Part shown: positions 8,841 through 16,488 of the stretch, in pieces
How the letters are laid out: the number at the start of each line of letters is the position of its first letter
Position numbering within the stretch: position 1 is the first letter of the stretch
Origin: Affinundibacterium flavidum
Lineage (GTDB): Bacteria > Pseudomonadota > Gammaproteobacteria > Burkholderiales > Burkholderiaceae_D
NCBI RefSeq assembly: GCF_014284175.1
Contig: NZ_JACOGA010000021.1
Location: forward strand, 19,266 to 83,265
Length of the DNA stretch: 64,000 nt
Direction of reading: 5' to 3'
Position numbers and translations under genes: made by a program
Notes under the pieces: generated by a model
Seen by the model: the letters and a program-made list of their open reading frames with translations, nothing else
Told to the model about the DNA's origin: nothing
Database searches by the model: none

Positions 8841-9584
8841 TTATTTTTTCTCAAACACTAAATCCCACACACCATGTCCTAACTTCAAACCGCGGTTTTC
8901 AAACTTAGTAACTGGGCGATAATCTGGTCGCGGTGCATAGCCTTCCGCCGTGTTTTTCAAACTAGGTTCCGCACCTAATACTTCTAACATTTGCACTGCA
9001 TATTCTTCCCAATCCGTCGCGCAATGAATATAGCCACCAGACCGAATACGCGACGCCAATAAAGCGACCAAAGGACCTTGAATCAAACGACGTTTATTAT
9101 GTCGTGCTTTGTGCCATGGATCAGGGAAAAACACATGCACGCCAGCTAAGGATTCTGGCGCAATCATATTCGTCAAAACTTCGTAAGCATCATGTTGAAT
9201 AATGCGCTGATTTTGCAAACCTTCGGCATCCACCAGTTTCAATAAGTTGCCAACCCCCGGCGTGTGCACTTCGACACCGATGAAATTCTTCTCAGGCATC
9301 AGGCCAGAAATTTTCGCACTAGTTTCGCCCATACCAAAACCAATTTCAAAAATAGTTGGTGCTTGGCGACCAAATGCAGTGTCAATATCGAGAATCGCTT
9401 TTTGATAAGGGATCATGAACTTCGGTCCCAGATTCTCAATCGCTTTGGATTGCGCCTCTGACACACGTCCAGCGCGAGTCACGAAACTACGAATCCTATA
9501 TTCGGTCGGATCGTAAAACATTTGTTTGCGCGGTTCATCACTTGACACAGGCGTGTCATCTTGCGGGGATTGATCTGTAGACAT
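8841..9584 (-). CDS. trmB: tRNA (guanine-N7)-methyltransferase
   Basis: SAM-dependent enzyme making m7G46 in the variable loop of tRNAs. The 247 residues have the TrmB signature motifs: the SAM loop IFEIGFGMGETS, FIGVEVHTPGVGNLL, and the catalytic/tRNA-binding VFFPDPWHKARHNKRRLIQ around residues 150-168, then HCATDWEEYA. The N-terminal 40 residues are a variable, charged extension usual in betaproteobacteria. The C-terminus (TKFENRGLKLGHGVWDLVFE) is also diagnostic. It is monocistronic with a hairpin terminator downstream. No strong ribosome binding site is visible. Confidence 0.96.
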   Translation of the reverse strand: MSTDQSPQDDTPVSSDEPRKQMFYDPTEYRIRSFVTRAGRVSEAQSKAIENLGPKFMIPYQKAILDIDTAFGRQAPTIFEIGFGMGETSAKISGLMPEKNFIGVEVHTPGVGNLLKLVDAEGLQNQRIIQHDAYEVLTNMIAPESLAGVHVFFPDPWHKARHNKRRLIQGPLVALLASRIRSGGYIHCATDWEEYAVQMLEVLGAEPSLKNTAEGYAPRPDYRPVTKFENRGLKLGHGVWDLVFEKK

Positions 9585-9740
9585 GAGTATATTTTGAAGA
9601 GCTAAAACAGGAATTAGCGCGCACGGCCTTTGCTGGAGGCAAGTGCATAGCGACTAAATTCGGGAAGGCGCCATTTTACGTGGCTTACGCCGTAATTGGC
9701 AAACTCAATTGGCAGACGCAATCAGCAAACTCAAAATAAA

Positions 9741-9769
9741 AAAGCCAAACCTGAAGTGGGCTTGGCTTT
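9741..9769 (-). terminator. Rho-independent terminator of DUF3016 gene
   Basis: An imperfect 12-bp stem AAAGCCAAACCT/GGGCTTGGCTTT with a short loop is followed on the minus strand by a T-rich tract. It lies about 40 bases past the stop codon. Confidence 0.8.
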
Positions 9770-9807
9770 CGCATTAATGACTATTTTAATAATTCAATAA
9801 AGCAAGT

Positions 9808-10341
9808 TCATTTATTCGCAGTAACGGCTTTTACATCATTGTTTGGAAAAACTCCGGTCATCACTTGTTTTTTAAACCAGTCATTGAGCATTTTTTCTTC
9901 ATATTCAAACGATGTTCTGCCAGAGGGAATTCGAACTCTATGCAAGTAATCCATGTCACGCAGTTCTTCTTTTGCTTGAGCAATCACTTCTTGTTGAGAA
10001 TTTTTCAACTCATAACTGAAATTCATACGCGGCCAATAAATTTCTCGCATGATACGAATCTGACTCACACTGAAGGAAGCACCAGGGCGAATATCGCCTG
10101 CTAAATCGATATCACTGACATTGACCGTCAATTGATAACCATCAGGTAATTTTTTTGCCAAAGCAGCAAAAACATCTTCAAACTCTTTCGTCAGACGTTC
10201 GCGAAAATGTTCTTTAGTCTCATGTCCTGGATTTATTTCAGTAAAGTCGTCTAATTTACCCCAGTTAACTTTCACTTCGCCTGCCGCCGCAAAGCTTGAA
10301 TAACAAGTCAACGCGAATAATGTTAATAAGAATTTTTTCAT
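9808..10341 (-). CDS. DUF3016 domain secreted protein
   Basis: A 177-residue exported protein with a signal peptide (residues 1-20, cleavage after SFAAA). The mature part matches the DUF3016 pattern: VKVNWGKLDDFTEINPG at the start, a helical FRERLTKEFEDVFAALAKKLP segment, the strand LTVNVSDIDLAGDIRPG, the conserved IYWPRMNFSYEL and a C-terminal YEEKMLNDWFKK helix. Family function is unknown. It is probably periplasmic. GAGGTG precedes the ATG at good spacing, and a terminator follows, so it is a single-gene unit lying between trmB and the porin. I see no linked pathway. Confidence 0.82.
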   Translation of the reverse strand: MKKFLLTLFALTCYSSFAAAGEVKVNWGKLDDFTEINPGHETKEHFRERLTKEFEDVFAALAKKLPDGYQLTVNVSDIDLAGDIRPGASFSVSQIRIMREIYWPRMNFSYELKNSQQEVIAQAKEELRDMDYLHRVRIPSGRTSFEYEEKMLNDWFKKQVMTGVFPNNDVKAVTANK

Positions 10342-10501
10342 GATGTCACCTCGCTTACAAAATCAATTATCTTGCATTGTAGAGCAAAAAAAGTCGGCAA
10401 CAAGGCTTATTACATTTACTTAATATTTTGAGACAAAATTAGACAAACTACGCAGTACGAAGTTATTGATAAGAATCAACAAAATTTTGAGCCAAAACAA
10501 A

Positions 10502-10530
10502 ATGCCGCTCAACAATTTGCTGAGCGGCAT
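10502..10530 (-). terminator. Rho-independent terminator of porin gene
   Basis: A perfect 10-bp stem ATGCCGCTCA/TGAGCGGCAT with a 9-base loop is followed on the minus strand by TTTGTTTTGG. It lies about 105 bases downstream of the porin stop. Confidence 0.85.
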
Positions 10531-10606
10531 CATGACTTGATGTAAGCCTAAACTTGGTCTTAATTAAATACTGAGAAGTTCAAATCTCGGCACTAAGATT
10601 TCAAAA

Positions 10607-10634
10607 TTAAGACTTCAGTATTAAGACTTCAGTA
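10607..10634. repeat. 14-bp perfect tandem duplication
   Basis: TTAAGACTTCAGTA occurs twice in direct succession (10607-10620 and 10621-10634), touching the porin stop codon. A degenerate third copy precedes it. It lies wholly in the 3' untranslated part of the porin transcript. Confidence 0.9.
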
Positions 10635-11654
10635 TTAGAACTTATGACGGATACCGAAGTTGAACAAGCGTGCAGTTGCACCGTTCACGTCAGCCAAAGT
10701 TTTGATCGACTTTTCATTTTTCACGTTTGCAACAGAAGCGTACAAGTTCGTGCGCTTAGACAAATCGTAGGTATAGCCCAAAGCGATACGATTTGAATTT
10801 GCGTTCACGCTAGTTTTAACATTAGAGTCTGTGTAGCTAACGATGAATGTGTTTGCACCTTCTTTGATAGAAGCACCAACAACGTATAACTGTTCTTTGG
10901 TTTCTTTCAAGTTAGTCAAACTTGTCGTACCTTTGATTTCTTCATACATCGCATTCAATTTAATGCCGTAGAAATCTTTGCCGAAGTCATAGGATGCACC
11001 AGCCAATAATTTTTCGCCACCAACTGCTGTATTACCATTGGCATCTTTCATTTGATCCCAAACGATGTTCGCGTTCAACGGACCATTGATGTAAGAAGCA
11101 GCAACGCTAGTCACACGGTTTGCTGTTGCATCGCCCGCTTTTTCACCGAAACCGTATTGAGCAGCAACTGAGAAACCGCTGAAGCTATTTGATGTGTAAG
11201 TGACGGAGTTGTCACGTACATTATTGATCTTGAACATCAGATCTGTCTTACCCAACAAACCATCCATGAACGGATCGATTTGTGCGCCGTAGATGTAAGT
11301 CAAAGATTTATGACGACCCAAATTCACAGAACCAAAATCATCACCAGACAAACCTACCCATGCGCCACGTGCGAACAATGCTGCATCGTTTGCGCCTGTG
11401 TCAGATTTCAAACCCATTTCCAAATTGAAGTTTGCTTTCAAGCCACCATTCAACACTTCAGTACCTTTAAAGCCCAGGCGTGATGTGGAATTCAAACCAC
11501 TATCCAAAGAAGTGAGCTTGCCTGCACCTGCATCTTTGTAAGCTACGCCAGCGTCAACGATACCGTAGACAGTGACAGATGTTTGCGCCATAGCTGCGCT
11601 GGAAAATGCACCTAATGTAGACAAAGCGGCCAGTGCAAGAATTGATTTTTTCAT
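10635..11654 (-). CDS. Outer-membrane trimeric porin
   Basis: General diffusion porin of the Gram-negative (betaproteobacterial Omp32-like) family. The 339-residue precursor has a classical signal peptide, MKKSILALAALSTLGAFSSA, cleaved after AMA. The mature protein starts QTSVTVYGIVDAGVAY, the typical first strand, and alternates polar and apolar residues through the barrel. It contains the conserved SRLGFKGTEVLNGGLKANF stretch and AARG-like eyelet region LFARGAWVGLSG, and ends in FNFGIRHKF with the terminal phenylalanine recognised by the BAM machinery. AGGAA lies eight bases before the ATG. Long 5' and 3' noncoding flanks and its own terminator suggest an abundant monocistronic mRNA. Substrate specificity cannot be read from the sequence. 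Confidence 0.95.
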   Translation of the reverse strand: MKKSILALAALSTLGAFSSAAMAQTSVTVYGIVDAGVAYKDAGAGKLTSLDSGLNSTSRLGFKGTEVLNGGLKANFNLEMGLKSDTGANDAALFARGAWVGLSGDDFGSVNLGRHKSLTYIYGAQIDPFMDGLLGKTDLMFKINNVRDNSVTYTSNSFSGFSVAAQYGFGEKAGDATANRVTSVAASYINGPLNANIVWDQMKDANGNTAVGGEKLLAGASYDFGKDFYGIKLNAMYEEIKGTTSLTNLKETKEQLYVVGASIKEGANTFIVSYTDSNVKTSVNANSNRIALGYTYDLSKRTNLYASVANVKNEKSIKTLADVNGATARLFNFGIRHKF

Positions 11655-11734
11655 AGTTTTAGTTCCTGAAAATTAAAAAATTGTTTTTTGCTGCAACAGA
11701 TAAAAACTTGCCGCAAAAACGGTATACAAGTCTA

Positions 11735-11917
11735 TTTAAACCCAGATATTCCATTAGGATTTGTGATGATGGCGGATGCACTTTTTGAGACAATTTTGTT
11801 GCGAATGAGGCGTCAATAGCGAGCTATTGACAACGAAGAGCAGCAAAAGTGACCGAAAATGCACCGTCAACTCACAAATAGCACAGCAGGTGCGCCTAAT
11901 GGAATATCTGGGTTAAA
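11735..11917. repeat. 183-bp nested inverted-repeat element (MITE-like)
   Basis: Nearly perfect terminal inverted repeats of 23-24 bp (11735-11758 and 11895-11917, differing by one A) enclose a sequence whose two halves are themselves imperfectly complementary. ATTTGTGA at 11759 pairs with TCACAAAT at 11872, and the centre is a perfect GTCAATAGC/GCTATTGAC hairpin with a 2-base loop at 11812-11831. The whole could fold as one long hairpin. There is no reading frame of note. Such architecture fits a non-autonomous mobile element or large REP-type unit. No second copy is seen in this window and no clear target duplication. It lies about 80 bases upstream of the porin start. Confidence 0.7.
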
Positions 11918-12018
11918 GCCTTGAACCAACACAGCGATCCAACGACAGCACGCAGTGTAGTCAGCAAAAATGACAACTTGATGACGTAACAATTTTTCTG
12001 CAGGGGAATTTTGATTGT

Positions 12019-12053
12019 CACTAATTGACCACAAACCATGTGGTCATTTAGTG
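12019..12053. repeat. 14-bp inverted repeat downstream of MFS gene
   Basis: CACTAATTGACCAC and GTGGTCATTTAGTG pair over 14 bp with one central mismatch and a 7-base loop. It lies 50 bases after the stop of the MFS gene. Without a T-run on either strand it is a poor terminator; it may be an RNA-stabilising stem or a protein-binding site. Confidence 0.6.
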
Positions 12054-12102
12054 CGTGAGAGTGGAGGTAGCGAGTACGTGAATTGAATACGAAATGTTAA
12101 GT

Positions 12103-13320
12103 TCAATGATGTCCAGCATCACTGTGCGAACGGGAATACGAACGACCGGCGTACCATAAACATAAACCAAGCACAGCGAACGTAAACTGTCCGAGCGCTA
12201 ATGACAACACCGAATGATCAAGTGCCGGCGCCAATACACCTGCGACAAATGCACTTAACAAAGTCACTGAAGCAGACTGACAAGAAGCCACGATGCCGCG
12301 AATATGGGGAAACAATTCCAACACCATCAAAGTCGCACCAGGAAACACGATGGACATACCAAAAGCATATAAGAACATTGGCACTACTGACCATGGCAGC
12401 ATCGGTGGAAAGAAGAAGTGAAATACTAAATTGACGCTGGCAGCACTAATGATGAACATAAAACCTATCGCCACTTGCCGTGCAATTTTAAGCCGCCCTG
12501 CCAAACGATTTGCGGCCAATGACCCGAGAAAAATTCCACTGACCATAGGAATAAATTGCCAGCCAAAACTTTGTGCATCGAGTTTTAAATGCTGCGTAAT
12601 AAACGCGGGCGCAGATGAAATAAACAAAAATAAACCCGCAAAATTACACGCAATCGTACCTGCCATAAAATGGAAGCCGGGCGATTTAAACACAGAGCGA
12701 TAACTGGTCCATAAAAAATCCACATTAAATGCCTGACGTTTTTCTACTGGCAATGATTCCGGCAAATAACGGTAACAGCCGATAAAGAGCAAGATGGTAT
12801 AAATAAACAATAATAAGAAAATCGTGCGCCAATCAGAGTGATAAACAACCCAACCACCAATAATCGGCGCGATCGCTGGTGCAATTGAAAAGATCATCGT
12901 TACCATAGAAAGCAGGCGCTCAGCAGGCGCACCTTCATACAAGTCACGCACAATCGCGCGACCAATCACCATCCCTGCCCCCGCGGCCACACCTTGCATG
13001 ATGCGGAACACCCACAAATAATGCACGGTATGCGCAGACGCACACCCAAACGATGCAATCGCAAAAACCACCAAAGCAATTAGCACCACATTACGACGCC
13101 CAAACGAATCCGACAAAGCACCATGCCACAAGGTCATCACAGCAAATGACAACATATACGCCGTCAAAGTCTGCTGCACCTCGATGGGAGAAGCATGCAG
13201 ACTGGCCTGAATAGAACCAAACGCAGGCAAATAGGTATCAATAGAAAATGGCCCCAGCATAGACAATGCTGCCAGCAGAGTCGCTAGTCCAGCATTACTG
13301 AGTTTAATTTTGGAACGCAT
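12103..13320 (-). CDS. Bcr/CflA-type multidrug MFS transporter
   Basis: Proton-driven drug exporter of the DHA1 branch of the major facilitator superfamily, 405 residues with 12 predicted helices. The N-terminus, LLAALSMLGPFSIDTYLPAFGSI, carries the acidic residue and proline typical of Bcr/CflA proteins. Motif A is seen as GALSDSFGRRNVV in the loop between helices 2 and 3, and motif C-like glycines appear in helix 5 (IFSIAPAIAPIIGGWVV). The histidine-rich tail (SHSDAGHH) is cytoplasmic. AAGGAA lies seven bases before the ATG. It is divergent from nothing nearby and ends without a convincing terminator. Bicyclomycin, chloramphenicol or sulfonamide export is known for relatives; the substrate here is unknown. 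Confidence 0.9.
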   Translation of the reverse strand: MRSKIKLSNAGLATLLAALSMLGPFSIDTYLPAFGSIQASLHASPIEVQQTLTAYMLSFAVMTLWHGALSDSFGRRNVVLIALVVFAIASFGCASAHTVHYLWVFRIMQGVAAGAGMVIGRAIVRDLYEGAPAERLLSMVTMIFSIAPAIAPIIGGWVVYHSDWRTIFLLLFIYTILLFIGCYRYLPESLPVEKRQAFNVDFLWTSYRSVFKSPGFHFMAGTIACNFAGLFLFISSAPAFITQHLKLDAQSFGWQFIPMVSGIFLGSLAANRLAGRLKIARQVAIGFMFIISAASVNLVFHFFFPPMLPWSVVPMFLYAFGMSIVFPGATLMVLELFPHIRGIVASCQSASVTLLSAFVAGVLAPALDHSVLSLALGQFTFAVLGLCLWYAGRSYSRSHSDAGHH

Positions 13321-13399
13321 GAAATTCCTTCACTTACTTACAAGCTAACATTTACAAACGAACATTTACAAACCAACACTTACAAACTAATGTTGCGCG

Positions 13400-13467
13400 G
13401 TAGGGTGCGCCGTGCGCACCAAACATCAACCGACAAGGTTCAAAACGGTGCGCATAGCGCACCCTAC
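13400..13467. repeat. GTAGGG-type palindromic repeat pair (BIME-like)
   Basis: Two 21-bp units in head-to-head orientation (13400-13420 and 13447-13467) with consensus GTAGGGTGCGCC followed by GTGCGCACC. Each unit folds as GGTGCGC/GCGCACC, and the pair can form a larger stem. The same unit recurs at 13514, 17833, 17901, 20459 and 20530. Confidence 0.9.
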
Positions 13468-13513
13468 TAAGGAACACCTTTTCAAGCCATAACAACAAAA
13501 GCCATTAAAGCAC

Positions 13514-13534
13514 GTAGGGTGCGCCGTGCGCACC
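13514..13534 (+). repeat. Single GTAGGG-type palindromic unit
   Basis: One isolated copy of the 21-bp unit, identical in sequence to the left unit at 13400, lying between the paired element and the gabD stop codon. Confidence 0.88.
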
Positions 13535-13582
13535 GCAAATCAATTGACAACAAACGATCTCCCAAGATTGGCGCTCAACATC

Positions 13583-15055
13583 CTAAAGACCACCCATACA
13601 AACATACTTCATTTCCAAATACTCATCCATCCCGTACTTAGAACCCTCGCGCCCCAACCCCGATTGCTTCACACCACCAAACGGCGTCACTTCATTCGCG
13701 ATCAATCCGGTATTCACACCGACCATACCGTATTCCAATCTCTCAGCAACACGCCAAACGCGACCAATGTCACGCGAATAAAAATACGCCGCCAAACCAA
13801 AATCCGTATCGTTCGCCGCGGCGATTACTTCTTCTTCACTACTAAAACGCATCACGGCTGCTACCGGACCGAAAGTTTCTTCACGCATGACTAGCATTTG
13901 ATGATTGACGTCAGCGATGATGGTTGGTTCAAAAAATAATCCCGCTTTTTCATGCGGCTTACCACCTGCCATCAAACGAGCGCCATGTACAATCGCATCG
14001 GCAACATGTGCCTCCACTTTTTCCAAGGCTTGCTGATCAATCAAAGGTCCTTGTTTAACGCCAACCTCAGTACCATCGCCGACTTTCACTTTCTTACTTG
14101 CCAGTGCAAATTTTTCTAAAAATTGTTCATACAGAGACTCGTGTACATAGAAGCGATTGGTGCAGACACAGGTTTGTCCAGCGTTGCGAAACTTCGATTG
14201 CAAGGCACCTTCTACCGCTGCATCAACATCCGCATCTTCAAACACAATAAACGGCGCATGGCCACCCAACTCCAAAGCGAGCTTCTTCAAAGTCGGCGCG
14301 CACTGCAGCATCAAAATACGACCGACTGGCGTCGAACCAGTAAACGATAAATGCCGCACCACCGAGCTACCACACAGCACGCGGCCTATTGCGATCGACT
14401 GCTCAGCATCACCAGTCACCACATTCAACACACCAGCAGGCATGCCCGCACGCAAAGCCAAATCCGCCAAAGCCAGCGCCGACAAAGGTGTCTGCTCAGC
14501 AGGCTTGATCACTATCGTGCAACCCGCCGCCAAAGCCGGTGCGACCTTACGTGTGATCATCGCCAAAGGAAAATTCCAAGGCGTAATCGCCGCACACACA
14601 CCGATAGGCTGCTTCAACACCAAAGTGCGCTTATCCGCCCAGGTCGATGCCAGCACATCACCAGAAACTCGCTTCGCTTCCTCGGCAAACCATTCAACAA
14701 AACTCGCGCCATACAAAACCTCGCCCTTCGCCTCCGCCAAAGGCTTACCCTGCTCCGCGGTCATGATGGCGGCAAGATCATCCGCATTCGCCACGATTAA
14801 ATCGAACCACTTACGCAAAATATTCGCGCGCTCTTTGCCTGTTAAACCCGACCAGGCTGGTAAGGCAGTTTGCGCGGCGTGGATCGCGTCTTGTGCATGT
14901 GAGATGTCTAGGTTCGCTACTTCGGCGATTAAGGCTCCAGTTGCTGGGTTATTGACGGTGAATTTTGTGGAAGTTTCTATCCAGTTGTTTTGGATAAAAG
15001 CTTGGTCATGGATTAGTGCGCTGTCTTTGAGTCGAGGACGTGTGTAGGAAGTCAT
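13583..15055 (-). CDS. gabD: Succinate-semialdehyde dehydrogenase (NAD(P)+)
   Basis: Aldehyde dehydrogenase superfamily enzyme of 490 residues, closest in pattern to GabD, which oxidises succinic semialdehyde to succinate in GABA degradation. The active-site cysteine is in GQTCVCTNRFYVH (GabD-type double cysteine), and the general-base glutamate is in LELGGHAPFIVFEDAD. The cofactor loop is FTGSTPVGR, and the early ITPWNFPLAMITRKVAPALAAGC is present. The C-terminal TPFGGVKQSGLGREGSKYGMDEYLEMKYVC is the GabD signature. No gabT or GABA permease is nearby, so physiological aldehyde specificity is inferred from family only. The start lacks a strong ribosome binding site. Confidence 0.9.
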   Translation of the reverse strand: MTSYTRPRLKDSALIHDQAFIQNNWIETSTKFTVNNPATGALIAEVANLDISHAQDAIHAAQTALPAWSGLTGKERANILRKWFDLIVANADDLAAIMTAEQGKPLAEAKGEVLYGASFVEWFAEEAKRVSGDVLASTWADKRTLVLKQPIGVCAAITPWNFPLAMITRKVAPALAAGCTIVIKPAEQTPLSALALADLALRAGMPAGVLNVVTGDAEQSIAIGRVLCGSSVVRHLSFTGSTPVGRILMLQCAPTLKKLALELGGHAPFIVFEDADVDAAVEGALQSKFRNAGQTCVCTNRFYVHESLYEQFLEKFALASKKVKVGDGTEVGVKQGPLIDQQALEKVEAHVADAIVHGARLMAGGKPHEKAGLFFEPTIIADVNHQMLVMREETFGPVAAVMRFSSEEEVIAAANDTDFGLAAYFYSRDIGRVWRVAERLEYGMVGVNTGLIANEVTPFGGVKQSGLGREGSKYGMDEYLEMKYVCMGGL

Positions 15056-15419
15056 GGTGTTCAGTCAATGAAGCGAATTTGAGAGTGATGAGATGGCAAG
15101 CAAAAAGAATAGTCGCGCTTTGGAGAAACGCCTAACTTTCATGCTGTATGGAAAGATGTAAGGATACGCCAAAAGTGTTTGGCTTGCTTGTTTTAGGCTA
15201 AGAGCTATCGACAGCTTCAGGCGATTGATTGATGGATCGGCGTTAGGAACCAGGTTATTCGTAACTTTCTTTTTTATAGTTTCAGACAAAGCTAATTCTC
15301 GCGGAACTTAGCAAAAGCTTTTTGCATATGCCCTCATTCACGCATAAGGAAACATGGCTCGTCCAAGAAACGACTCAAATCGTGACGCTTTTTCATGATC
15401 TAACCTTATTCGATTGGTA
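15056..15419. other. Gene-free stretch between gabD and orphan gene
   Basis: 364 bases upstream of gabD and downstream of the orphan gene. Short frames on both strands have no ribosome binding site or recognisable product. I see no repeat or terminator here. It presumably holds the gabD promoter. Confidence 0.4.
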
Positions 15420-15878
15420 TCATTCGGAATGTGACAGAGTGATTTCATATGACTCAACTACAACGGGATTCTGTAGTGATATATCCCAAAGTTTCGCTTC
15501 TCCCATTGGATCATTGAATTGAATAGGCCCCAACATGTCTGTCTGTAGTTTCAATGATAATGTGGTGTTCGTGTTTGAGTCTCTGATTAACGCGAAAATA
15601 TCTGGCGTTACTTTTGCAAAGAAAGAAATGCTTGGAGGGTAAACAGTTCCAGTATCAATGTCTTCTGATGCATCTATGAAATAAATTTTTTCGGTTTCGT
15701 ATTCCGTTTTTTCAAAAACTATTTCAACATATCCAGTTTTCACTTGCTTGCCTTCTTGTGTAGACAAGCTGTCTCCTTTAGGAAATCTGGCTTCAAACGA
15801 CAATTTCTCGGTAAACCTACCTTCCAGCGCAGACACTTTGAGCGTTTTTCTATGTAGCGTAAATGTGAGAATAGACAC
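15420..15878 (-). CDS. Hypothetical protein, 152 aa, GTG start
   Basis: I do not recognise this protein. It is soluble, predicted mostly beta-rich with alternating charged and hydrophobic residues (KTGYVEIVFEKTEYETEKIYFID, then SISFFAKVTPDIFALIRDSN), with no signal peptide, membrane segment or cysteine. The start is GTG (MSILTF), supported by AAGGTG six bases upstream on the minus strand, a better signal than most genes here. It sits alone in a gene-poor area between gabD and the rRNA methyltransferase, is more AT-rich than its neighbours, and has no operon partner. This suggests a strain-variable gene, possibly acquired. The content of TLSLKLQTDMLGPIQF does not point to a family. Confidence 0.65.
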   Translation of the reverse strand: MSILTFTLHRKTLKVSALEGRFTEKLSFEARFPKGDSLSTQEGKQVKTGYVEIVFEKTEYETEKIYFIDASEDIDTGTVYPPSISFFAKVTPDIFALIRDSNTNTTLSLKLQTDMLGPIQFNDPMGEAKLWDISLQNPVVVESYEITLSHSE

Positions 15879-15954
15879 TGTGACACCTTAAGTTAAACAG
15901 ATTAGACGAAGTTTTCGTCGATTGTAAGGCTATATTTGGATGTTGTTAGGTAGG

Positions 15955-15976
15955 TGAGGCGGCGCTAGCCGCCTCA
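15955..15976. repeat. GC-rich hairpin
   Basis: Perfect 9-bp stem TGAGGCGGC/GCCGCCTCA with loop GCTA in an AT-rich region. There is no adjoining T-run, so it is not a classical terminator. Confidence 0.7.
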
Positions 15977-15983
15977 CTTTACA

Positions 15984-16079
15984 CTAGGAGGAAAGCCAAT
16001 TAATGAGCACTTGTAAAATTGCTGTAATTGCCCAAAGATTGATTTCCACCTTTACTGCTTTGGTTTTTATCTTAATCAT
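15984..16079 (-). CDS. Possible 31-residue small protein
   Basis: A short frame beginning MIKIKTKAVKVEINLWAI and ending QVLINWLSS. It has a basic N-terminal third and a hydrophobic C-terminal helix, a shape common among small membrane-active peptides. GAGAAA lies eight bases before the ATG, and a strong GC-rich hairpin follows eight bases after the stop. The frame is open for 42 codons upstream as well, so chance is a real alternative. No function is assigned. Confidence 0.25.
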   Translation of the reverse strand: MIKIKTKAVKVEINLWAITAILQVLINWLSS

Positions 16080-16446
16080 GATTTTCTCACGAATAAGCGA
16101 TCGAACCAGGCCTGATCGACCGCCATGAATGGTGGCCGTTCTTTGGTAGTTACTGGACTTGCTGGTGTCGTTGCCCACACGAGAATATGGATCGGCCAGC
16201 GCCATTGGCTACCTAACGGTGTGATTGCCATCGCACCGGGGATAAAAAGGGGCGGGTTCTACTATTCTCGCAGCGGATTATCCGTATCCCTTACCATCCC
16301 AAAACTTAATAAAACATAACACTAAACTTCCCAGCACCGTAGATGTGATTAGTGAAACGTAGTCGCACGTATATTCGGTGTTCGCATTGTTCGATGTGCA
16401 GATAATTGGCTACGCTTTAACATGCCCCATTTCGATGAGTCCATAC

Positions 16447-16472
16447 GTGCGAATACGCTAAGCTATTCGCAC
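16447..16472. repeat. Palindromic repeat, GTGCGAATA hairpin
   Basis: GTGCGAATA/TATTCGCAC, 9-bp stem and 8-base loop, flanked by ACGT...ACG edges. A degraded partner (CGTAGTCGCACGTAT) begins near 16359, suggesting a remnant of a paired REP-type unit in the 3' region of the rRNA methyltransferase gene. Confidence 0.6.
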
Positions 16473-16488
16473 CTACGAAACATCAAAA

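Larger units (their letters stand above)
15879..16488. other. Gene-poor region with hairpins
   Basis: 610 bases without a convincing gene. It contains a 9-bp GC-rich hairpin TGAGGCGGC/GCCGCCTCA at 15955-15976 (loop GCTA), a GACGAA/TTCGTC hairpin near 15905, and a GTGCGAATA/TATTCGCAC hairpin at 16447-16472. A 31-codon minus-strand frame (15984-16079) with GAGAAA before its ATG is the only possible small gene. Confidence 0.5.

Noticed and set aside
14157..15047. 296-codon plus-strand frame
   Set aside because: It lies wholly antisense to gabD. Its composition (alanine, serine, threonine runs) is a reverse-frame artefact with no family pattern.
16125..16319. 64-codon plus-strand frame in the gene-poor region
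   Set aside because: No ribosome binding site or conserved pattern. It crosses the reverse complement of the small-peptide frame.
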